From Streptomyces sp. 1-11 (GTDB lineage Bacteria > Actinomycetota > Actinomycetes > Streptomycetales > Streptomycetaceae): a stretch of DNA of 64,000 nucleotides. The position numbers were made by a program, and so were the translations under genes. The notes beneath the pieces are model-generated. The model was not told where the DNA came from. It did not search any database and worked only from the letters and a program-made list of their open reading frames with translations. The stretch lies in assembly GCF_007176755.1 (NCBI RefSeq), contig NZ_BJTV01000018.1:100784-164783 (forward strand), written 5' to 3'. Shown one piece after another: positions 38,048 through 47,288 of this stretch (positions within the stretch are counted from its first letter, which is position 1; each line of letters starts with the position of its first letter).

Positions 38048-38377
38048 TCAGCGGCCGCGCCGCCGGACACCCAGCGCGAGCAGGCCGACCAGCCCCACCG
38101 CGACCAGCGCCACCGGCACCACCCGCTCCAGACGGGGTGCGCCCCGCTCGTCCACGAACTGCGCCCTGACCTCACTCACCACCCGGTTGACCTGCACGTA
38201 CGCACGTCCGACCGTGTGGTCGATGTTGGCGGCCACCTTGGCCTTGGCATCCCCGACGATCGTCTTCGGATGCACCCGCACCCCGATCTCGTCGAGCGTC
38301 TCGGCCAGCACTTCGCGGCGGCGCCTGATGTCCGCCTCGATCTCTGCCGGGGTTCTGGTGTCCGACGTGTCCGCCAC
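38048..38377 (-). CDS. DUF3618 membrane protein
   Basis: A 109-residue protein. The N-terminus (DTRTPAEIEADIRRRREVLAETLDEIG) is the DUF3618 motif, followed by HPKTIVGDAKAKV. A single C-terminal membrane helix (VVPVALVAVGLVGLLALGV) ends in a basic RRRGR tail, giving a tail-anchored layout. It is divergent from bcp. Function unknown. Confidence 0.85.
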   Translation of the reverse strand: MADTSDTRTPAEIEADIRRRREVLAETLDEIGVRVHPKTIVGDAKAKVAANIDHTVGRAYVQVNRVVSEVRAQFVDERGAPRLERVVPVALVAVGLVGLLALGVRRRGR

Positions 38378-38469
38378 CGTACGGCCTCCGAAGTCTGCTG
38401 ATGCTGTCCTGGACAGTCTGTCAGTTCCCCGTCAGGCCGCACCGCAACGCCCCCCGTTACGCTGGAGCG

Positions 38470-38937
38470 ATGAGCGAGCGACTCCAGCCCGGCGACGTGG
38501 CCCCCGCCTTCACCCTCCCCGACGCCGACGGCAACCAGGTGTCCCTGTCGGACCACAAGGGCCGCAAGGTCATCGTCTACTTCTACCCCGCGGCGCTGAC
38601 CCCCGGCTGCACCAAGCAGGCCTGCGACTTCACCGACAACCTCTCCCTTTTGGCCGACGCCGGCTACGACGTCATCGGCATCTCCCCGGACGAGCCGGAG
38701 AAGCTGGCCAAGTTCCGCGAGAAGGAGTCGCTGAGGATCACGCTGCTCGCCGACCCGGACAAGAAGACCACCGAGGCCTACGGCGCCTACGGCGAGAAGA
38801 AGAACTACGGCAAGACCTACATGGGCGTCATCCGCTCCACGGTCATCGTCGACGAGGAGGGCAAGGTCGACCGAGCCCTCTACAACGTCCGTGCCACCGG
38901 CCACGTCGCCAAGATCATCAAGGACCTCGGGATCTGA
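38470..38937 (+). CDS. bcp: Thioredoxin-dependent thiol peroxidase (Bcp family)
   Basis: A 155-residue peroxiredoxin from ATG 38470. GDVAPAFTLPDADGNQVSL begins the thioredoxin fold. The peroxidatic Cys47 is in ALTPGCTKQACDF, and Cys52, five residues on, is the usual resolving cysteine. It reduces hydroperoxides with thioredoxin as donor. The gene lies upstream of tRNA-Leu on the same strand, with a GC-rich hairpin between. Confidence 0.93.
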   Translation: MSERLQPGDVAPAFTLPDADGNQVSLSDHKGRKVIVYFYPAALTPGCTKQACDFTDNLSLLADAGYDVIGISPDEPEKLAKFREKESLRITLLADPDKKTTEAYGAYGEKKNYGKTYMGVIRSTVIVDEEGKVDRALYNVRATGHVAKIIKDLGI

Positions 38938-39028
38938 GGTCCGGCCCCCCGGCCCTACGGCGGCGGGCAGTTGCCGCCGCGGGGCGGACGGTGCGCGGGG
39001 CGGCACAGTAGAGTAGGCCGCGCCTCAG

Positions 39029-39112
39029 GCGGCCGTGATGGAACTGGCAGTCATGCTGGGTTTAGGTCCCAGTGGGTTCACACCCGTGTGGGTTCGAATC
39101 CCACCGGCCGCA
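39029..39112 (+). tRNA. tRNA-Leu (anticodon UAG)
   Basis: The acceptor stem GCGGCCG pairs with CGGCCGC, and the discriminator is A. The anticodon arm CTGGG-TTTAGGT-CCCAG gives anticodon TAG (reads CUA). A long variable arm identifies a class II tRNA, and the T arm GTGGG-TTCGAAT-CCCAC is canonical. CCA is not encoded. No integrase lies nearby, so the gene is not an occupied attachment site. Confidence 0.96.
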
Positions 39113-39123
39113 CCGCCGCACCG

Positions 39124-39152
39124 CCCCCCACCCGCGCAGCCGAGGTGGGGGG
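39124..39152. terminator. Terminator between tRNA-Leu and rdgB
   Basis: CCCCCCAC pairs perfectly with GTGGGGGG around a 13-base loop. It lies between convergent genes and can serve both strands. Confidence 0.8.
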
Positions 39153-39162
39153 CTTCGGCGTG

Positions 39163-39765
39163 TCAGCCCAGCAGCTCGCGCACCACCGGCACCAGCGCCC
39201 GGAACGCCTTGCCGCGGTGGCTGATGGCGTTCTTCTCGTCGGGGCTCAGTTCCGCGCAGGTGCGGCTCTCGCCGTCCGGCTGGAGGATCGGGTCGTAGCC
39301 GAAGCCGTTCGTGCCCGCCGGGGCGTGCCGCAGGGTGCCCCTGAGCTGTCCCTCGACCACGCGTTCCGTGCCGTCCGGGAGGGCCAGCGCCGCCGCGCAG
39401 GCGAAGTGGGCGCCCCGGTGCTCCTCCGCGATGTCGGAGAGCTGCGCCAGCAGCAGGTCCAGGTTGGCCTTGTCGTCGCCGTGGGCGCCCGCCCAGCGGG
39501 CCGAGAAGATGCCGGGGGCGCCGTTCAGCACGTCGACGCAGAGACCGGAGTCGTCGGCGACGGCGGGGATGCCGGTGGCCTGGGCGAGGGCGTGGGCCTT
39601 GAGCAGGGCGTTCTCGGCGAAGGTGACGCCGGTCTCCCGGACGTCGGGGATGTCGGGGTAGGCGTCGGCGCCGATCAGCTCGTGGGGGAGGCCTGCTTCG
39701 GCGAGGATCGCCCTCAGTTCGGTGATCTTTCCGGTGTTTCGGGTGGCGAGGATCAGGCGGGTCAT
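39163..39765 (-). CDS. rdgB: XTP/dITP pyrophosphatase (non-canonical purine NTP)
   Basis: A 200-residue enzyme that removes dITP, XTP and similar from nucleotide pools. TRLILATRNTGKITELRAIL, ADDSGLCVDVLNGAPGIFSA, GTNGFGYDPILQPDG and KNAISHRGKAFRAL are the family motifs. The length is normal. It is convergent with tRNA-Leu and not adjacent to rph, unlike in many other genomes. Confidence 0.95.
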   Translation of the reverse strand: MTRLILATRNTGKITELRAILAEAGLPHELIGADAYPDIPDVRETGVTFAENALLKAHALAQATGIPAVADDSGLCVDVLNGAPGIFSARWAGAHGDDKANLDLLLAQLSDIAEEHRGAHFACAAALALPDGTERVVEGQLRGTLRHAPAGTNGFGYDPILQPDGESRTCAELSPDEKNAISHRGKAFRALVPVVRELLG

Positions 39766-39896
39766 GGGGGCCAGTATCCCTTGACGGACGAAGCCCCCGG
39801 GGACCGGCTGTACGGGTGCCGGACCCCGGGGGCCTCATGCCGCGCGGGCGCTGACCGGCGTGAGCGCCGGCCGCCGTGCGGGCCTGTGGGCCGATG

Positions 39897-41435
39897 TCAG
39901 GGCCTGCTGGCCGCCGGCGGCGCCGAGGGGCCCTGGGAGCCGCGGGCCGGGCGGGCCGCCACCTTGGCCTTGCCCGCGGCGGCGGTCAGCGGGCGGGCGA
40001 TGTCCTCGAGGGACCGGCGTTCGGCGTTCACCGCGAGGAACGCGGCGACGAGGCCGGCGGCGCACATCAGGCCCGCGCCGATCTGGAAGGCCAGCACGGT
40101 GTCGCCGACCTTGCCGGTGTTGGTGAGGTCCGCGAAGAGCAGCGGGCCGCTGATGCCGCCGGCGGCGGTGCCGATGGCGTAGAAGAAGGCGATGGACATC
40201 GCCCGGGTCTCCATCGGGAAGATCTCGGAGACGGTCAGGTAGGCGCTGGAGGCGCCGGCGGAGGCGAAGAAGAGCACCGCGCACCAGCAGGCGGTGAGGG
40301 TGCCGGCGCTGAGGGAGCCGCGGTCGAAGAGCCAGGCGGTGCCGAACAGCAGCAGGCCGGACAGCAGGTACGTCGAGGAGATCATCACCCGGCGGCCGAC
40401 GGTGTCGAAGAGGTGGCCGAGCAGCAGCGGGCCGCAGAAGTTGCCGATGGCGATGACGGCGAAGTAGTAGCCGGTGTGGTCGGCCGGCACGTCGAAGAAC
40501 TTGGTCAGGATGGCGCCGAAGCCGAAGGTGATGGCGTTGTAGAGGAAGGCCTGGCCGATGAAGAGGGAGAAGCCGAGGACGGCGCGCTTGCGGTACCGGC
40601 CGAGGACGGTGCGGGCGATCTCGACGAAGGTGACGTTCTTGCGCTGGTGGATCTCCAGCTCGCCCTCGGGCTCGGCGAGGGGTTCGCCCTTCTCGTCGCG
40701 CACCTGGCGTTCGATGCCGGTGACGATGTCCTCCGCCTCCGCGTCGCGGCCGTGGATGAGCAGCCAGCGCGGGCTCTCCGGGACGTGCCTGCGCACCAGG
40801 AGGATGACCAGCGCGAGGACGGCGCCGAGGGCGAAGGTGAGGCGCCAGCCGATGTCGGCGGGGAGCAGGTCGGTGTTGAGGGCGAGGATCGACAGCAGGG
40901 AGCCGCCGACGGCGCCGAGCCAGAAGCTGCCGTTGATGATGAGGTCGACGCGGCCGCGGTACTTCGCGGGGATGAGCTCGTCGATGGCACTGTTGATGGC
41001 CGCGTACTCGCCGCCGATGCCGAAGCCGGTGAGGAACCGGAAGAGGAAGAACCACCAGGCCTCGGTGGACACCGCGGTCAGGGCGGTGGCCGCGAGGTAC
41101 ACCCCGAGGGTGATCATGAAGAGGTTCTTGCGGCCGAAGCGGTCGGTGAGCCGGCCCCAGAACAGCGCGCCGACGCAGGCGCCGGCCACGTAGAGCGCGG
41201 CGGCGGTGCCGGTGATCTGCCCGGAGCTGATGCTCAGCCCGCTGCCCGGTTCGGACAGCCGGCTGGCGATGTTGCCGACGACGGTGACCTCGAGGCCGTC
41301 GAGGATCCATACGGTGCCCAGGCCGATGACGATCGACCAGTGCCACCGGGACCAGGGCAGGCGGTCGAGCCGGGCCGGGATGTTCGTGGTGATGGTCCGG
41401 CCGCTTCGCGGTGCCGGTGCTGCGGCTGTGTCCAT
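39897..41435 (-). CDS. MFS transporter, sugar/aromatic-acid porter type
   Basis: A 512-residue protein from ATG 41435 with about 12 helices. It has FWGRLTDRFGRKN (loop 2-3), FRFLTGFGIGGEYAAINSAIDELIPAKYRGRV after helix 4, and RRHVPESPRWLLIHGR plus LGHLFDTVGRRVM in the second half. It includes a central insertion of about 60 charged residues. The pattern is that of metabolite:proton symporters of MFS_1/sugar_tr families; the substrate is not clear. No enzyme gene nearby suggests one. Confidence 0.85.
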   Translation of the reverse strand: MDTAAAPAPRSGRTITTNIPARLDRLPWSRWHWSIVIGLGTVWILDGLEVTVVGNIASRLSEPGSGLSISSGQITGTAAALYVAGACVGALFWGRLTDRFGRKNLFMITLGVYLAATALTAVSTEAWWFFLFRFLTGFGIGGEYAAINSAIDELIPAKYRGRVDLIINGSFWLGAVGGSLLSILALNTDLLPADIGWRLTFALGAVLALVILLVRRHVPESPRWLLIHGRDAEAEDIVTGIERQVRDEKGEPLAEPEGELEIHQRKNVTFVEIARTVLGRYRKRAVLGFSLFIGQAFLYNAITFGFGAILTKFFDVPADHTGYYFAVIAIGNFCGPLLLGHLFDTVGRRVMISSTYLLSGLLLFGTAWLFDRGSLSAGTLTACWCAVLFFASAGASSAYLTVSEIFPMETRAMSIAFFYAIGTAAGGISGPLLFADLTNTGKVGDTVLAFQIGAGLMCAAGLVAAFLAVNAERRSLEDIARPLTAAAGKAKVAARPARGSQGPSAPPAASRP

Positions 41436-41547
41436 GGGCTCCCCTCCACGTCGAAGGACGGGATACGGGTGCCCGGGCGGCGCCGGAGTAGGCCCGGCGC
41501 GGGCCCGGGGGAGGAGCGGCGGCGGCAGCGGGCGCGGGGGCCCGGTC

Positions 41548-42876
41548 TCAGGCGCCCACGGCGCGGGTGAGGGTGTAGATGAGCAGGCCCGCCAGTGAGC
41601 CGACCACGGTGCCGTTGATGCGGATGAACTGCAGGTCGCGGCCGATGTGGGCCTCGATCTTGCGGGTGGTGTGCTCGGCGTCCCAGCCGGCGACGGTGTC
41701 GGTGATGAGGGAGGTGATCTCCTTGCGGTAGGTGGTGACGACGTGCACGGCGGCGCCCTCCACCCAGCCGTCGACCTTCCGCTGCACCTTCGGTTCGCTC
41801 GCCATCCGGGTGCCGAGCGAGAGCAGGGCGGCGCGCACCCGCAGCCGCAGCTCGCTGCGCTCGTCCTCGGCGGCCGCGACGATCATGGAGCGTACGGCCG
41901 TCCAGGCGGAGGCGATCAGGTCCTGGACCTCGCCGCGGCCGAGGATGTCGGCCTTGAGGCGTTCGACGCGCGCGCGGGTGTCGGTGTCGGACTGCAGATC
42001 GGAGGCGAAGTCGGTGAGGAAGCGGTCGAGGGCGCCGCGGGCCGGGTGGGAGGGCATGTCGCGCATCTCGGTGACGAAGCGCAGCAGTTCCTTGTAGACG
42101 CGGTCGCCGACCTTCTTGTCGACGAAGCGCGGGGTCCAGCCGGGCGCTCCGCCCTCGACGGCGGTCATCACGTCGGCGCGGTGCAGCACCAGCCAGTCGT
42201 GGGCGCGGGCGACGACGAGGTCCACGACGCGTTTGTGGCCGCCGTCGGCGACGATCCGTTCGAGCATCTTGCCGAGGCCGGGCGCGATCTCCTGGATGTC
42301 GGCCCGCCGGGTGACGGCTTCGGTGACGACGGCCTGGACGTCCCGGTCGCGCATGACGGTCAGGGCGCCGCGCAGCGCGGTGGCGAGCTCGGCGGTGACC
42401 CGGTCGGCGTGTTCCGGTTCGGCGAGCCAGGTGCCGAGCCGGCTGCCGATGCCGACGGCGCTCAGGCGCTGGCGCACGACGTCCTGCGAGAGGAAGTTCT
42501 CGCCGACGAACTCGCCGAGGGAGACGCCGAGCTGGTCCTTCTTGGTGGGGATGATCGCGGTGTGCGGGATGGGCAGCCCGAGGGGGTGCCGGAAGAGGGC
42601 GGTGACGGCGAACCAGTCGGCGAGCGCGCCGACCATGCCCGCCTCGGCGGCGGCGCCGACGTATCCCGCCCAGGGCCCGGCGCCCTGGTGCGTGGCGAGT
42701 CTGGCGAGCACGTAGACGAGGGCGACGAACAGCAGCAGTCCGGTCGCGGTGAGTTTCATCTGCCGTACGCCGCGCCGCCGCTCCTCGTCGGCGGGGGTGA
42801 AGGCGGTCATGGTCCGGTGCGACGCGGCCTGCTGTGCCGTCGTCCGGTCCGCTGTTCGTGTCTCGGTGCGTTCCAT
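41548..42876 (-). CDS. DUF445 family membrane protein
   Basis: A 442-residue protein from ATG 42876; the longer ORF to 43017 has an untypical Arg-rich N-terminus. One N-terminal hydrophobic segment (TGLLLFVALVYVLARLA) is followed by GYVGAAAEAGMVGALADWFAVTALFRHPLGLPIPHTAIIPTKKD, then a long helical body. The C-terminal IGRDLQFIRINGTVVGSLAGLLIYTL is the DUF445 ending with a second membrane helix. Function unknown; the family is widespread. Confidence 0.85.
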   Translation of the reverse strand: MERTETRTADRTTAQQAASHRTMTAFTPADEERRRGVRQMKLTATGLLLFVALVYVLARLATHQGAGPWAGYVGAAAEAGMVGALADWFAVTALFRHPLGLPIPHTAIIPTKKDQLGVSLGEFVGENFLSQDVVRQRLSAVGIGSRLGTWLAEPEHADRVTAELATALRGALTVMRDRDVQAVVTEAVTRRADIQEIAPGLGKMLERIVADGGHKRVVDLVVARAHDWLVLHRADVMTAVEGGAPGWTPRFVDKKVGDRVYKELLRFVTEMRDMPSHPARGALDRFLTDFASDLQSDTDTRARVERLKADILGRGEVQDLIASAWTAVRSMIVAAAEDERSELRLRVRAALLSLGTRMASEPKVQRKVDGWVEGAAVHVVTTYRKEITSLITDTVAGWDAEHTTRKIEAHIGRDLQFIRINGTVVGSLAGLLIYTLTRAVGA

Positions 42877-43083
42877 CAGCTCCACCCGTAGTCCGCCTGT
42901 GCGGTGATCCCGCGCACAATTGTCCCTTCCTGACCGACTCCCGGAACGAAACACAAGTTCCCGGCGTCTGTCCGCAGGGGGGTTCGGGCAGGGTCCTGTC
43001 AGGTCTCCCGGACCCATGACTCATCATGGATCCATCCGGATCGGAGCCCTGGGCTCCCATCTCCCGAGGAGAACAACGCAAGC

Positions 43084-44418
43084 ATGACCAAGCGTCATGG
43101 TTATGCCGTATTGAGTGCGCTGGTCGCGTTGACCGTGGCCGTGTGCGCAGCCATCTACGTCACGGTGGCCACGGGCGACACCACTTCCACCAGCACTTTC
43201 GCGGGCGGCCGCCCGCGCCACGGCTCCTCCGTCGCTCCCGCGTCGACCGGCACCTGGGTGGGTGCCTGGTCCACGGCGCCCGTGGGCGGCGAGCCGGGCA
43301 CCGAGACCGCCGGACTGGCCGGCCGTTCGGTGCGCAACGTCGTGCACGCGAGCACCGCGGGGACGAGTGCCCGCATCACGCTGTCCAACCTCTACGGCCA
43401 GTCCCCGCTGCCCATCACGCACGCCTCCCTGGCCGTGGCGGCGGGTCACGGCACCGCCGAGGCCGACGCGGCGACGATGCGCCGGCTGACCTTCGACGGC
43501 GTGACCAGCGTGGTGATCCCGGCCGGCGGCCAGGTGTCCAGCGACGCCGTGCAGGTGGTGATCCCGCACGGCTCGGACGTGCTGGTCACCACGTACTCGC
43601 CGACCCCCTCGGGCCCGGTCACCTACCACCCGCACGCGCAGCAGCTGTCGTACGTCGCCCAGGGCGACCGCACGGAGGACGCGACGGGCGCCGCCTACAC
43701 CGAACAGACGCCCTACTGGCGCTATCTGACGGGCCTTGACGTGCTGAGCAACGAGGCGACGGGCACGGTGGTCGTCTTCGGCGACTCGATCACCGACGGC
43801 ATAACGTCCACGGTCGGCGCCAACCGCCGCTGGACGGACGTCCTCGCGGGCCGGCTGCACACGGCGGTGGCGGGCGGTGCGGCCCTGCCGCGCTACGGCG
43901 TCGTCAACGAGGGCATCAGCGGCAACCAGGTGCTGGCGGACGGTCTCGGCCGTCCGGCGGAGAACCAGAGCGGGCTCGGCCGGTTCGGCCGGGACGCGCT
44001 GTCCCGGACCGGGGTGAAGGTCGTCGTCATCGACCTCGGCATCAACGACATCCTCCGCAATCCGGCCCTCGCCGACCCGGACCGGATCACCGAGGGCCTG
44101 CGCACCCTGGTCCGCCAGGCGCACGCCCGCGGCCTGCGGGTGGCCGGCGCGACCCTCATGCCGTTCTACGGCCACCGCGGCTGGACGCCGGCCCGCGAGG
44201 AGGTGCGCCGGGAGGTCAACGCGCAGATCCGGTCGGGCCGGGTGTACGACTCGGTGGTCGACTTCGACCAGGCCCTGCGGGACCCGTACGACGCGCGCCG
44301 GCTGCGCCCCGAGTACGACTCCGGCGACCATCTGCACCCCAGTGACCTGGGCTTCGCCAAGATGGGCGACGTCTTCGACCTGAACACGCTGAAGGGCGCG
44401 GGCCAGGCGGAGCTGTAG
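43084..44418 (+). CDS. Secreted SGNH/GDSL hydrolase
   Basis: A 444-residue protein from ATG 43084. The N-terminal hydrophobic stretch (AVLSALVALTVAVCAAIYV) suggests export or anchoring. After a jelly-roll-like N-terminal half, the SGNH domain starts at VVVFGDSITDG (Ser235), with GISGNQVL (block II-like Gly), IDLGINDI (block III) and SGDHLHPSDLG holding Asp415 and His418. It is probably an esterase or lipase on extracellular carbohydrate or lipid esters; substrate unknown. Confidence 0.9.
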   Translation: MTKRHGYAVLSALVALTVAVCAAIYVTVATGDTTSTSTFAGGRPRHGSSVAPASTGTWVGAWSTAPVGGEPGTETAGLAGRSVRNVVHASTAGTSARITLSNLYGQSPLPITHASLAVAAGHGTAEADAATMRRLTFDGVTSVVIPAGGQVSSDAVQVVIPHGSDVLVTTYSPTPSGPVTYHPHAQQLSYVAQGDRTEDATGAAYTEQTPYWRYLTGLDVLSNEATGTVVVFGDSITDGITSTVGANRRWTDVLAGRLHTAVAGGAALPRYGVVNEGISGNQVLADGLGRPAENQSGLGRFGRDALSRTGVKVVVIDLGINDILRNPALADPDRITEGLRTLVRQAHARGLRVAGATLMPFYGHRGWTPAREEVRREVNAQIRSGRVYDSVVDFDQALRDPYDARRLRPEYDSGDHLHPSDLGFAKMGDVFDLNTLKGAGQAEL

Positions 44419-44500
44419 GACGGGCCCTGGCGGGCCGGCTCGGCCCCGGCGGAGCGTGTGCGGGCCGGACGCCGCGGCCGGGTGGGGCCGGGGCCCGACC

Positions 44501-44950
44501 TCACGCTCCGGTCGTGGATCCCGGCCGCACGATCATCAGCACCGTCACGGCCGCCCACAGCAGGTTGAACACGCCGGTGAACATGGCGAGCCGTGCGGTG
44601 TTCCCACGGCTGCCGCCGCCCTCCACCAGCGCGCTCTGGGCGGGCAGCACCAGCGCGCCCAGCACCAGGGCGGCCAGCGCCGTGAGGGCGATGGACACGA
44701 TCAGCCAGGCGCTGCCGAGCACGTGCATGCCGCTCGCGGTGGCGAACCCGAAGACCGGGACGACGACACCGACGACGGCGTACACCCGGCAGATCCGGTG
44801 CAGCAGCCGCAGCGTCTCGGCGGCCCGGTCGTCGTCCGGTGCGGTCAGGGCGCGGCGGGCGGCGGGCGGGAACATGCTCGCGGCGACGGTGACGGGCCCG
44901 ATGGCGACGATCGCGGCGATGACGTGGACGGCGAGGAGGAACTTGGTCAC
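44501..44950 (-). CDS. DUF2269-like integral membrane protein
   Basis: A 149-residue protein with four predicted helices (FLLAVHVIAAIVAIGPVTVAA, RVYAVVGVVVPVFGFATA, WLIVSIALTALAALVLGALV, MFTGVFNLLWAAVTVLMIV). The N-terminal HVIAAIVAIGPVT is typical of DUF2269. Function unknown. It lies between the convergent SGNH gene and a divergent regulator. Confidence 0.75.
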   Translation of the reverse strand: MTKFLLAVHVIAAIVAIGPVTVAASMFPPAARRALTAPDDDRAAETLRLLHRICRVYAVVGVVVPVFGFATASGMHVLGSAWLIVSIALTALAALVLGALVLPAQSALVEGGGSRGNTARLAMFTGVFNLLWAAVTVLMIVRPGSTTGA

Positions 44951-45102
44951 GGCAGGAGGCTAGGCGGCCCCGGCGATCACGCGGCAGTGGCCGGATTGCC
45001 AGTACCCAACGGATTCTCGCCGCCCGGCTCCGGACGGGTACAAGAGGACGGGGCCCGGCTCCACGAGTTGGCGGGAACCCGGCGTACGGCTACGTTCCCG
45101 CC

Positions 45103-46170
45103 ATGCACACCGTGGCCGTCCTGGCGCTGGACCAGGTGATCCCGTTCGACCTCTCCGTCCCGATCGACGCCTTCGGCTGGGCCCGGCTGCCCGACGGCCG
45201 CGCCGCCTACCGGGTGCGGGTCTGCTCGCCCGGGGCCGGGTCGGGGGCGGGGGAGGTGAGCGCGGGCGGAGGCGTCTTCGCGGTGCGCGCGCCCTACGGC
45301 ATCGAGGCGCTGGCGGACGCGGACACGATCGTCCTGCCGGGCGTCGCCGACCCGGCGCTGCCGCTCCCGCCGGGCGTGACGGAGGCGGTGCGCGCGGCGG
45401 CGGCGAACGGCACGCGCGTCGCGTCGATCTGCGTGGGCGCGTTCGTCCTCGCGGCCACCGGGCTGCTGGACGGGCTGCGTGCCACGACCCACTGGCGTGC
45501 GGCGCGGGAGCTGGCGGAGCGGTACCCGGGGATCACCGTCGACCCGAACGTCCTCTACGTCGACAACGGCCAGTTCCTGACCTCGGCGGGCGCCGCCGCG
45601 GCCCTGGACATGTGCCTGCACATGATCCGCCGGGACCACGGCTCGGCGGTCGCCGCGCACGCCGCCCGGATGTCCGTGATGCCGCTGGAGCGTGAGGGCG
45701 GGCAGGCCCAGTTCATCGTGCACGACCTGCCCCCGGCGCCGGCCGGCGCGACCCTGGAGCCGCTGCTGACCTGGCTGGAGGACAACTGCGACCGCGAACT
45801 CACCCTGGACGAGATCGCGGTGCGGGCCCGCATGAGCAGCCGCACCCTCAACCGCCGCTTCCGCGAGCAGACCGGTACGACACCGCTGCAGTGGCTGCAC
45901 CGGGCGCGGGTGCGGCGGGCGCAGTACCTGCTGGAGACGACCCCGTACCCGGTGGAGCGGATCGCGGTGCAGGCCGGCTTCGGCTCCCCGACGGCCTTCC
46001 GGGAACGCTTCCGCCGGGTGGTGGGGACCAGCCCGCAGGCGTACCGGCGGTCGTTCCGGCCGGCGGGGTCCGGCGCGGGGGCGGGGGCGGGCTCGGGGGT
46101 GGTGGCTGGCTCGGAGGCGGGGGAGACGGCGGGGGTGGTGCCGGAGGCCGCGCGGCCGGGGAGGCCGTGA
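45103..46170 (+). CDS. GlxA-type AraC regulator with DJ-1/PfpI-like domain
   Basis: A 355-residue regulator from ATG 45103. Residues 1-185 are a DJ-1/PfpI amidotransferase-like domain, with the nucleophile-elbow cysteine in ASICVGAFVLA and a later FLTSAGAAAALDMCLHMI. Residues 225-325 are an AraC DNA-binding domain (LTLDEIAVRARMSSRTLNRR, ERIAVQAGFGSPTAFRERFR). A Gly/Ala-rich low-complexity tail follows. Such proteins activate catabolic or osmolyte genes; the ligand is unknown. Confidence 0.88.
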   Translation: MHTVAVLALDQVIPFDLSVPIDAFGWARLPDGRAAYRVRVCSPGAGSGAGEVSAGGGVFAVRAPYGIEALADADTIVLPGVADPALPLPPGVTEAVRAAAANGTRVASICVGAFVLAATGLLDGLRATTHWRAARELAERYPGITVDPNVLYVDNGQFLTSAGAAAALDMCLHMIRRDHGSAVAAHAARMSVMPLEREGGQAQFIVHDLPPAPAGATLEPLLTWLEDNCDRELTLDEIAVRARMSSRTLNRRFREQTGTTPLQWLHRARVRRAQYLLETTPYPVERIAVQAGFGSPTAFRERFRRVVGTSPQAYRRSFRPAGSGAGAGAGSGVVAGSEAGETAGVVPEAARPGRP

Positions 46171-46353
46171 CGGGCCAGGACGCCGCCGTTCGACTCCGTC
46201 AGGGCCGCCCGGCCCTCCCGGGCCGTGGTCCGGCCCGTTCGGTCGGCCCCTGTGCTCGCCCGGTCGGTCGGTCCCTCTGCTCGCCCGTGTTTCCTAAGCC
46301 GCCCGGCCGGTCCCGGCCGCCCCCGGCCGGTACCGCTCAGCCGGGCCGCCGGC

Positions 46354-46656
46354 TCAGCCGCGTCGGTCGGCGACGGCCCAGGAGGCCAGGGCGACGACGC
46401 CCGCGACGCCGAGGACGGACGGCCAGGCGCCGACCTTCTTGGCCAGCGGGTGCGACCCTGCGAACGCGGCGACGTACCCGGCGGTCAGCGCGCCGGCGGC
46501 CTTCCCGCCCGCCCGCCTGCGCCACTGCTGCGCGGCGGCGGCCCCGGCGGCGGCCAGGACGGCCCCGCCGAGCTGCCGCTTCCCGGTCCAGCGGGCGACG
46601 CCGTATCCGCCGACGAGCCCGGTCGCTGCGACCACCGCGCTGGGAACCCTGGCCAT
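46354..46656 (-). CDS. Small Ala/Gly-rich membrane protein
   Basis: A 100-residue protein from ATG 46656 with an Ala-rich segment (LGGAVLAAAGAAAAQQW), and hydrophobic stretches near the N- and C-termini (VVAATGLVGGYGVARW, VLGVAGVVALASWAVAD). Three helices are likely. No family recognised. Confidence 0.65.
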   Translation of the reverse strand: MARVPSAVVAATGLVGGYGVARWTGKRQLGGAVLAAAGAAAAQQWRRRAGGKAAGALTAGYVAAFAGSHPLAKKVGAWPSVLGVAGVVALASWAVADRRG

Positions 46657-46773
46657 GAGCTGCCTCCATGTACGTCGTCACGTCTTGGTGTCGTCTTGGT
46701 GTGATTCGTCTGCGTTCACACCAGGCCCGAGACTAGCGCGCGCCCGTTCGGCTCCGAGTAGCTGAGTCGAGGC

Positions 46774-46802
46774 TTGTCAACTTTCCGGCTTCGGGCTATA
46801 TA
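46774..46802 (+). promoter_or_regulatory. Sigma-70-type promoter of the hsp20 gene
   Basis: TTGTCA (46774-46779), 17 bases, then TATATA (46797-46802) is a near-consensus HrdB promoter, rare to see so clearly in this genome. It is about 50 bases upstream of the start codon. No HAIR (HspR) inverted repeat was recognised. Confidence 0.7.
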
Positions 46803-46853
46803 AGAAGGCGTAGGGCATCGCACCCCGGCACCTGATGAGAGGAGTGAGCCGTG

Positions 46854-47288
46854 ATGCTCATGCGTACGGACCCGTTCCGTGAATTCGACCGACTCGCACA
46901 GCAGGTCTTCGGCGCCCCCGCCACCGCCGGCCGCCCGACGGCCATGCCGATGGACGCCTACCGCTCCGGTGACGACTTCCTGGTCCACTTCGACCTTCCC
47001 GGGATCGACCCCGAGACGATCGAGCTGGACGTCGAGCGCAACGTCCTCAACGTCCGCGCCGAGCGTCGCAGCCCCGCTCCGCAGGACGCCGAGATGATCG
47101 TCGCCGAGCGCCCGGCCGGCACCTTCACCCGTCAGCTGTTCCTCGGCGAAACCCTCGACACTGAGCGCATCGACGCCTCGTACGAGGCCGGCGTCCTGAC
47201 CCTGCGCATCCCGGTGGCCGAGCAGGCCAAGCCGCGCCGCATCCGGATCAGCGGCGGCGACAGCGACCGCAAGCAGATCACCGGCTGA
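46854..47288 (+). CDS. Small heat-shock protein, Hsp20/alpha-crystallin family
   Basis: A 144-residue protein; ATG 46854 follows GTG 46851 and either could be used (GGAG is 6-9 bases upstream). The alpha-crystallin domain spans about residues 35-130, with DDFLVHFDLPGIDPETIELD, ERNVLNVRAERRS and YEAGVLTLRIPVAEQ. It prevents aggregation of unfolding proteins independently of ATP. It is preceded by a near-consensus promoter and followed by a strong terminator, so it is transcribed alone. Confidence 0.93.
   Translation: MLMRTDPFREFDRLAQQVFGAPATAGRPTAMPMDAYRSGDDFLVHFDLPGIDPETIELDVERNVLNVRAERRSPAPQDAEMIVAERPAGTFTRQLFLGETLDTERIDASYEAGVLTLRIPVAEQAKPRRIRISGGDSDRKQITG

Noticed and set aside
39029..39112. 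tRNA-Leu as an integration site for a mobile element
   Set aside because: No integrase, excisionase or partial tRNA copy lies on either side; rdgB and an ordinary MFS gene follow.
46741..46850. HspR (HAIR) operator upstream of hsp20
   Set aside because: No CTTGAGT-N7-ACTCAAG-like inverted repeat is present; only a sigma-70-type promoter is clear.
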